Assembly (NCBI GenBank): GCA_012845835.1
Contig: JABAKD010000008.1
Location: 1,695,558-1,759,557 of the forward strand
Length of the DNA stretch: 64,000 bases
Reading direction: 5' to 3'
From: Undaria pinnatifida
Lineage: Eukaryota > Sar > Phaeophyceae > Laminariales > Alariaceae
Positions 62,801 through 64,000 of this stretch are shown piece by piece. The notes beneath the pieces are model-generated. The model saw only the letters and a list, made by a program, of their open reading frames with translations, did no database searches and had not been told where the DNA came from. Position numbers and translations under genes: made by a program. Each line of letters opens with the position of its first letter. Position 1 is the first letter of the stretch.

Positions 62801-63635
62801 AACGGGCTGACCGTATCACGTAGTGTGAATATGTTCAGGTACCCACGAGGCAGTTACATATTCGTGGAAGTATAGCACGGAGTATACCCGTTGCTGTTTC
62901 TAAAAGTGGCCACACTGGAAAACAAATGAAGTAATTCTACGCTGTCCTCCAAAGGCCATGAAAGTACGTACGCACAAGGCGTCGAAGCCGGCCTCACAAG
63001 CGATTCGTAGCAAGATGCAGCTCACCCTCCACGCGAACGCCATGAAAGTGCGCACATGGTGTCCAAGACGGCCTCATGAGCGGTTTGCAATAGGGAGCAG
63101 TTCACCGTTCATGCGACTCGCCGAACACCTCCCGGCGCTTCGCGTTTGGTGCAAGCAAAGTCGGCCTGGTCGGTGAAACCCGACGTGCTTCGTCTTGGCA
63201 ATGTAGGGGTGCGAGACTCTGGTGTTGAGACTTCGGCCATGGGTAACAATGAGTACACGCCCCCCAACCCTTCTAGAAGGGAAGAAGCACGAGCGACTGT
63301 TTAGGAGACAGCAATCCAAGCTGTCCAATTCCATCTCCCTAAACGGGAGTTAACCCTTTTCCGCCTCCTGACTTGTTCTTAGTCTGATTTCACGTGTTTT
63401 GTCCCGATGTCGAGAGTGCAGTGCTAAAAGGATTAATCAAAGCAGAGGTTTCGCTTCGCTGGTTGCGTGCTTTTTTTTAACCGTGCAGGAGGTCAGCGAC
63501 TTGTGCAACATGATGTTGGGCAAGACTCTCCGCGCCGGGGCCAGTCCCGAACTGAAGGCCTGCGGGACGATCGGCAGACTGAGGGAACTGCTGCAAGCCT
63601 CGGAAGACTCGGACGTATCGGCATTTGCGCCCAAG
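53888..63635 (+). CDS. FBH1: FBH1-like UvrD/SF1A DNA helicase, nine exons, incomplete at both ends
   Basis: Exons 53888-54834, 55268-55445, 56353-56550, 58247-58639, 59315-59389, 60532-60648, 62076-62110, 62322-62415 and 63489-63635 join in consistent phase. The product has Walker A AFAGTGKTT, motif Ia FNKTTA, a long insertion, Walker B VIMLDEAQD, motif III VGDPHQTIYGWNGA, FRFGLAIASVANTI and a motif IV region ending TNACLIEEAL. This order and wording match FBH1, a 3'-5' helicase that dismantles RAD51 filaments and works in an SCF ubiquitin ligase in animals and fungi (established). The F-box would lie upstream of 53888, and motifs V and VI past the window. No stop or frameshift interrupts the exons. 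Confidence 0.85.
55268..55445 (+). CDS. FBH1: FBH1-like exon with Q motif and Walker A
   Basis: The acceptor ACGGCAG completes the phase-2 codon, then RTHKPIERAMLTSEQLAVV and LKVLAFAGTGKTTCLQAWAE to LYIA, ending phase 0 at GTGAGT. The Gln of LTSEQ is the adenine-binding Q motif and AGTGKT the ATP phosphate loop. Confidence 0.9.
55735..55925. repeat. GTGCCGGT family copy inside FBH1-like intron
   Basis: AGTGCCGACATGTGCCAGCCGG, ACCGGCACTATATCGG, CATCTGTGCCAAGCGATTTC and TATAGACGGACCACTACTGT, the same blocks as at 2165-2800 on mixed strands. Confidence 0.6.
56353..56550 (+). CDS. FBH1: FBH1-like exon with motif Ia
   Basis: GTGCCGGCAG then FNKTTAVEAGLKFPENVTC, matching FNKSIA..A...FP.NV.C of FBH1, then HLTCTVKHLQDAITRKGCEI. 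The donor GTGTAT at 56551 is in phase 0; the frame would stay open only to 56586. Confidence 0.8.
56863..56895. repeat. (CAT)n microsatellite
   Basis: About eleven CAT/TCA units in the intron after the 56353 exon. Confidence 0.9.
57453..57474. other. 20-bp perfect palindrome
   Basis: CCCCGGGGATATCCCCGGGG followed by a further GATATC. Intronic; function unknown. Confidence 0.8.
58247..58639 (+). CDS. FBH1: FBH1-like exon with Walker B
   Basis: 131 codons, phase 0 on both sides (CATGCTCTAG acceptor, CAG|GTGCGT donor). LPMSYAGILKLFQQR matches the H.GYLKLWQL segment of FBH1, and YHVIMLDEAQDINDCTAD carries the catalytic DEAQD. IIMVGDPHQ starts motif III. Confidence 0.9.
58960..59262 (+). repeat. 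R1 copy 4, in FBH1-like intron
   Basis: GGATGCAGCTCACCCTTCAT, GCCGAACACCTCCCGGCGC, CTCCGTCCCGACATGG, GAGGTCTATGATGC (duplicated), GGATTACGCCCCCCCTTCCC. Same strand as the gene; the tail reaches within about 55 bases of the acceptor at 59314. Confidence 0.75.
59315..59389 (+). CDS. FBH1: FBH1-like exon completing motif III
   Basis: 25 codons: TIYGWNGARDHITKAQATKT and LHLTQ. The acceptor CGCGCAG lies about 55 bases after the C-rich tail of an R1 copy; the donor is CAA|GTGGGA, phase 0. Confidence 0.85.
60150..60430. repeat. Diverged element related to 51700-52230
   Basis: CGCGTGGCTCTGTACCTCGCTC, GTTCCATGGCAATGAGCATC, ACTAACTACAAGTAATCC. It lies in the intron after the 59315 exon; the ORF 59816-60328 across it is rejected. 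Confidence 0.45.
60532..60648 (+). CDS. FBH1: FBH1-like exon with FRFG segment
   Basis: 39 codons: VFRFGLAIASVANTIVSTRK, LLGSLALSNKRPAR. FBH1 has SFRFG..IA.V..TIL at this place. Acceptor TCCTTCAG, donor GTAAGA. Confidence 0.85.
60772..60920. mobile_element. MITE-like element with TTTCACGGGTC ends
   Basis: TTTCACGGGTCGG (60772) and CGTGACCCGTGAAA (60919) are inverted ends. The inside is packed with GGGTCGGGTC and ACCCGACCCG words. About 148 bp, intronic. Confidence 0.65.
61555..61850. repeat. GTGCCGGT family copy inside FBH1-like intron
   Basis: TGAAATCGCTTGGCATAGATGG, AGTAGTGCCGGTTGCCGCTG, CACACACCGGCGCTATGG, then CTAATTCCAAGTAGTTTGTTG. Confidence 0.65.
62076..62110 (+). CDS. FBH1: FBH1-like micro-exon before motif IV
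   Basis: 35 bases between CTTGGCAG and GTAAAG, phase 0 in and phase 2 out, reading EGIPSRTPVAIV. It bridges the neighbouring exons in phase and gives the hydrophobic strand of motif IV, but the usual Arg before TN is absent. Confidence 0.55.
62185..62315 (+). repeat. R1 copy 5 (3' half) filling a short FBH1-like intron
   Basis: CTCCGTCCCGGCTTTGTCGG, GATGCGAGCGCCTATCGTC, GCATGATAATGAATACCCCC match the 3' block of R1. The whole intron is only 211 bases (62111-62321), so R1 makes up more than half of it and supplies the polypyrimidine tract. Confidence 0.6.
62322..62415 (+). CDS. FBH1: FBH1-like exon with motif IV region
   Basis: One base completes the codon, then TNACLIEEALDAIARGVTVT and GPGSVKFW, parallel to TNANVFDEA of FBH1. 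The acceptor TTTATCGGCAG follows an R1-derived C-rich tract directly. Donor GTGAGC. Confidence 0.8.
62805..63265 (+). repeat. R1 copy 6, most complete
   Basis: Has the 5' block (GTATCACGTAGTGTGAATATG, CCCACGAGGCAGTTACA), an internal duplication of the GCAGCTCACC / AAAGTGCGCAC segment, the central GCCGAACACCTCCCGGCGCT and the end AACAATGAGTACACGCCCCCC. Located in the last FBH1-like intron, 225 bases before the exon at 63489. Confidence 0.75.
63489..63635 (+). CDS. FBH1: FBH1-like exon, last one in the window
   Basis: Phase 0: EVSDLCNMMLGKTLRAGASP, GTIGRLRELLQASEDSDVSA, FAPK, then donor GTGCCA. It fits the helical region after motif IV. The frame would stay open to a TAA at 63666. The remaining ATPase motifs should lie to the right. 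Confidence 0.65.
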
Positions 63636-64000
63636 GTGCCACTTGTGTTCTTTATGAAACATGCCTAACATCAGCCGCGGGCGTAAAGTGAAGTACCATA
63701 CGGTTTATTTTCGGGTTTCCCGCTATAAAAACGACCCCAGGTCTTGATTTTTGTATTAATAGTAGGCAAGTCCCCGGCATATGCTTTGCTTTGTGTAAAA
63801 TACTGCAAAACTCGTTAAGACGTAGTAAAACTTAAATAAATAAGAGTAGAGAAGTTGGCGTGAAGCTTCCTTGCGGGGCAATGCTCGCTTCGGTCCATGC
63901 GATTTCATCACGGGGGGCTCTACGACGCGCCTCGAAACGATAAGGCAATCCGCATCTGATGTGCGAAAAACGGGGCACCAAAAGCGATGCGAATGAAAGC

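Overview
The window looks like nuclear DNA of a photosynthetic eukaryote, most plausibly a stramenopile of the brown-algal type. This is inference. The support is a plastid-lipid-associated (PAP/fibrillin) protein gene, genes broken into short exons whose reading phases agree across GT..AG introns of 0.2-5 kb, pyrimidine- or C-rich 3' splice regions, many CAA/CAG microsatellites, and decayed eukaryotic transposons. I see no bacterial operons, no viral structural genes and no CRISPR array.

Layout. 1-1671 (+): end of a single-pass membrane protein gene entering from the left, followed by three tandem candidate terminal exons that all fit the same splice phase. 1.2-9 kb: retroelement 3' ends and several degenerate tandem arrays. 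9.2-17.3 kb (-): a PAP/fibrillin gene of at least six exons, with a 5.4-kb intron that holds a CCAAT-box tandem array and a small antisense ORF. 18.4-20.3 kb (-): a broken DDE transposase. 21.7-22.7 kb (-): a coding fragment and the 3' end of an unidentified gene. 23.3-26.7 kb: tandem arrays. 27-29.3 kb: a fold-back structure built on a TTTTCGACTG motif. 30.8-37.3 kb (+, perhaps to 40.8 kb): a small coiled-coil protein gene resembling BLOC-1/BORC subunits. 41.4-43.0 kb (+): a two-exon SH3-like protein. 43-53 kb: mostly repeats, including a miniature LTR element, a LINE fragment and G/C tracts. 53.9-63.6 kb (+): nine phase-coherent exons of an FBH1-like UvrD/SF1A DNA helicase that runs off the right edge.

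The most interesting layer is how repeats relate to introns. A dispersed C-tailed element (called R1 here) occurs about six times. In four cases its C-rich 3' tail ends directly upstream of an exon 3' splice site, in the same orientation as the host gene, in three different genes. Its tail resembles the 3' end of a LINE family in the window. This suggests a SINE/LINE pair that colonises or builds intron 3' ends, similar in effect to introner elements. Gene identities rest on visible motifs and recalled family patterns; no search was run.
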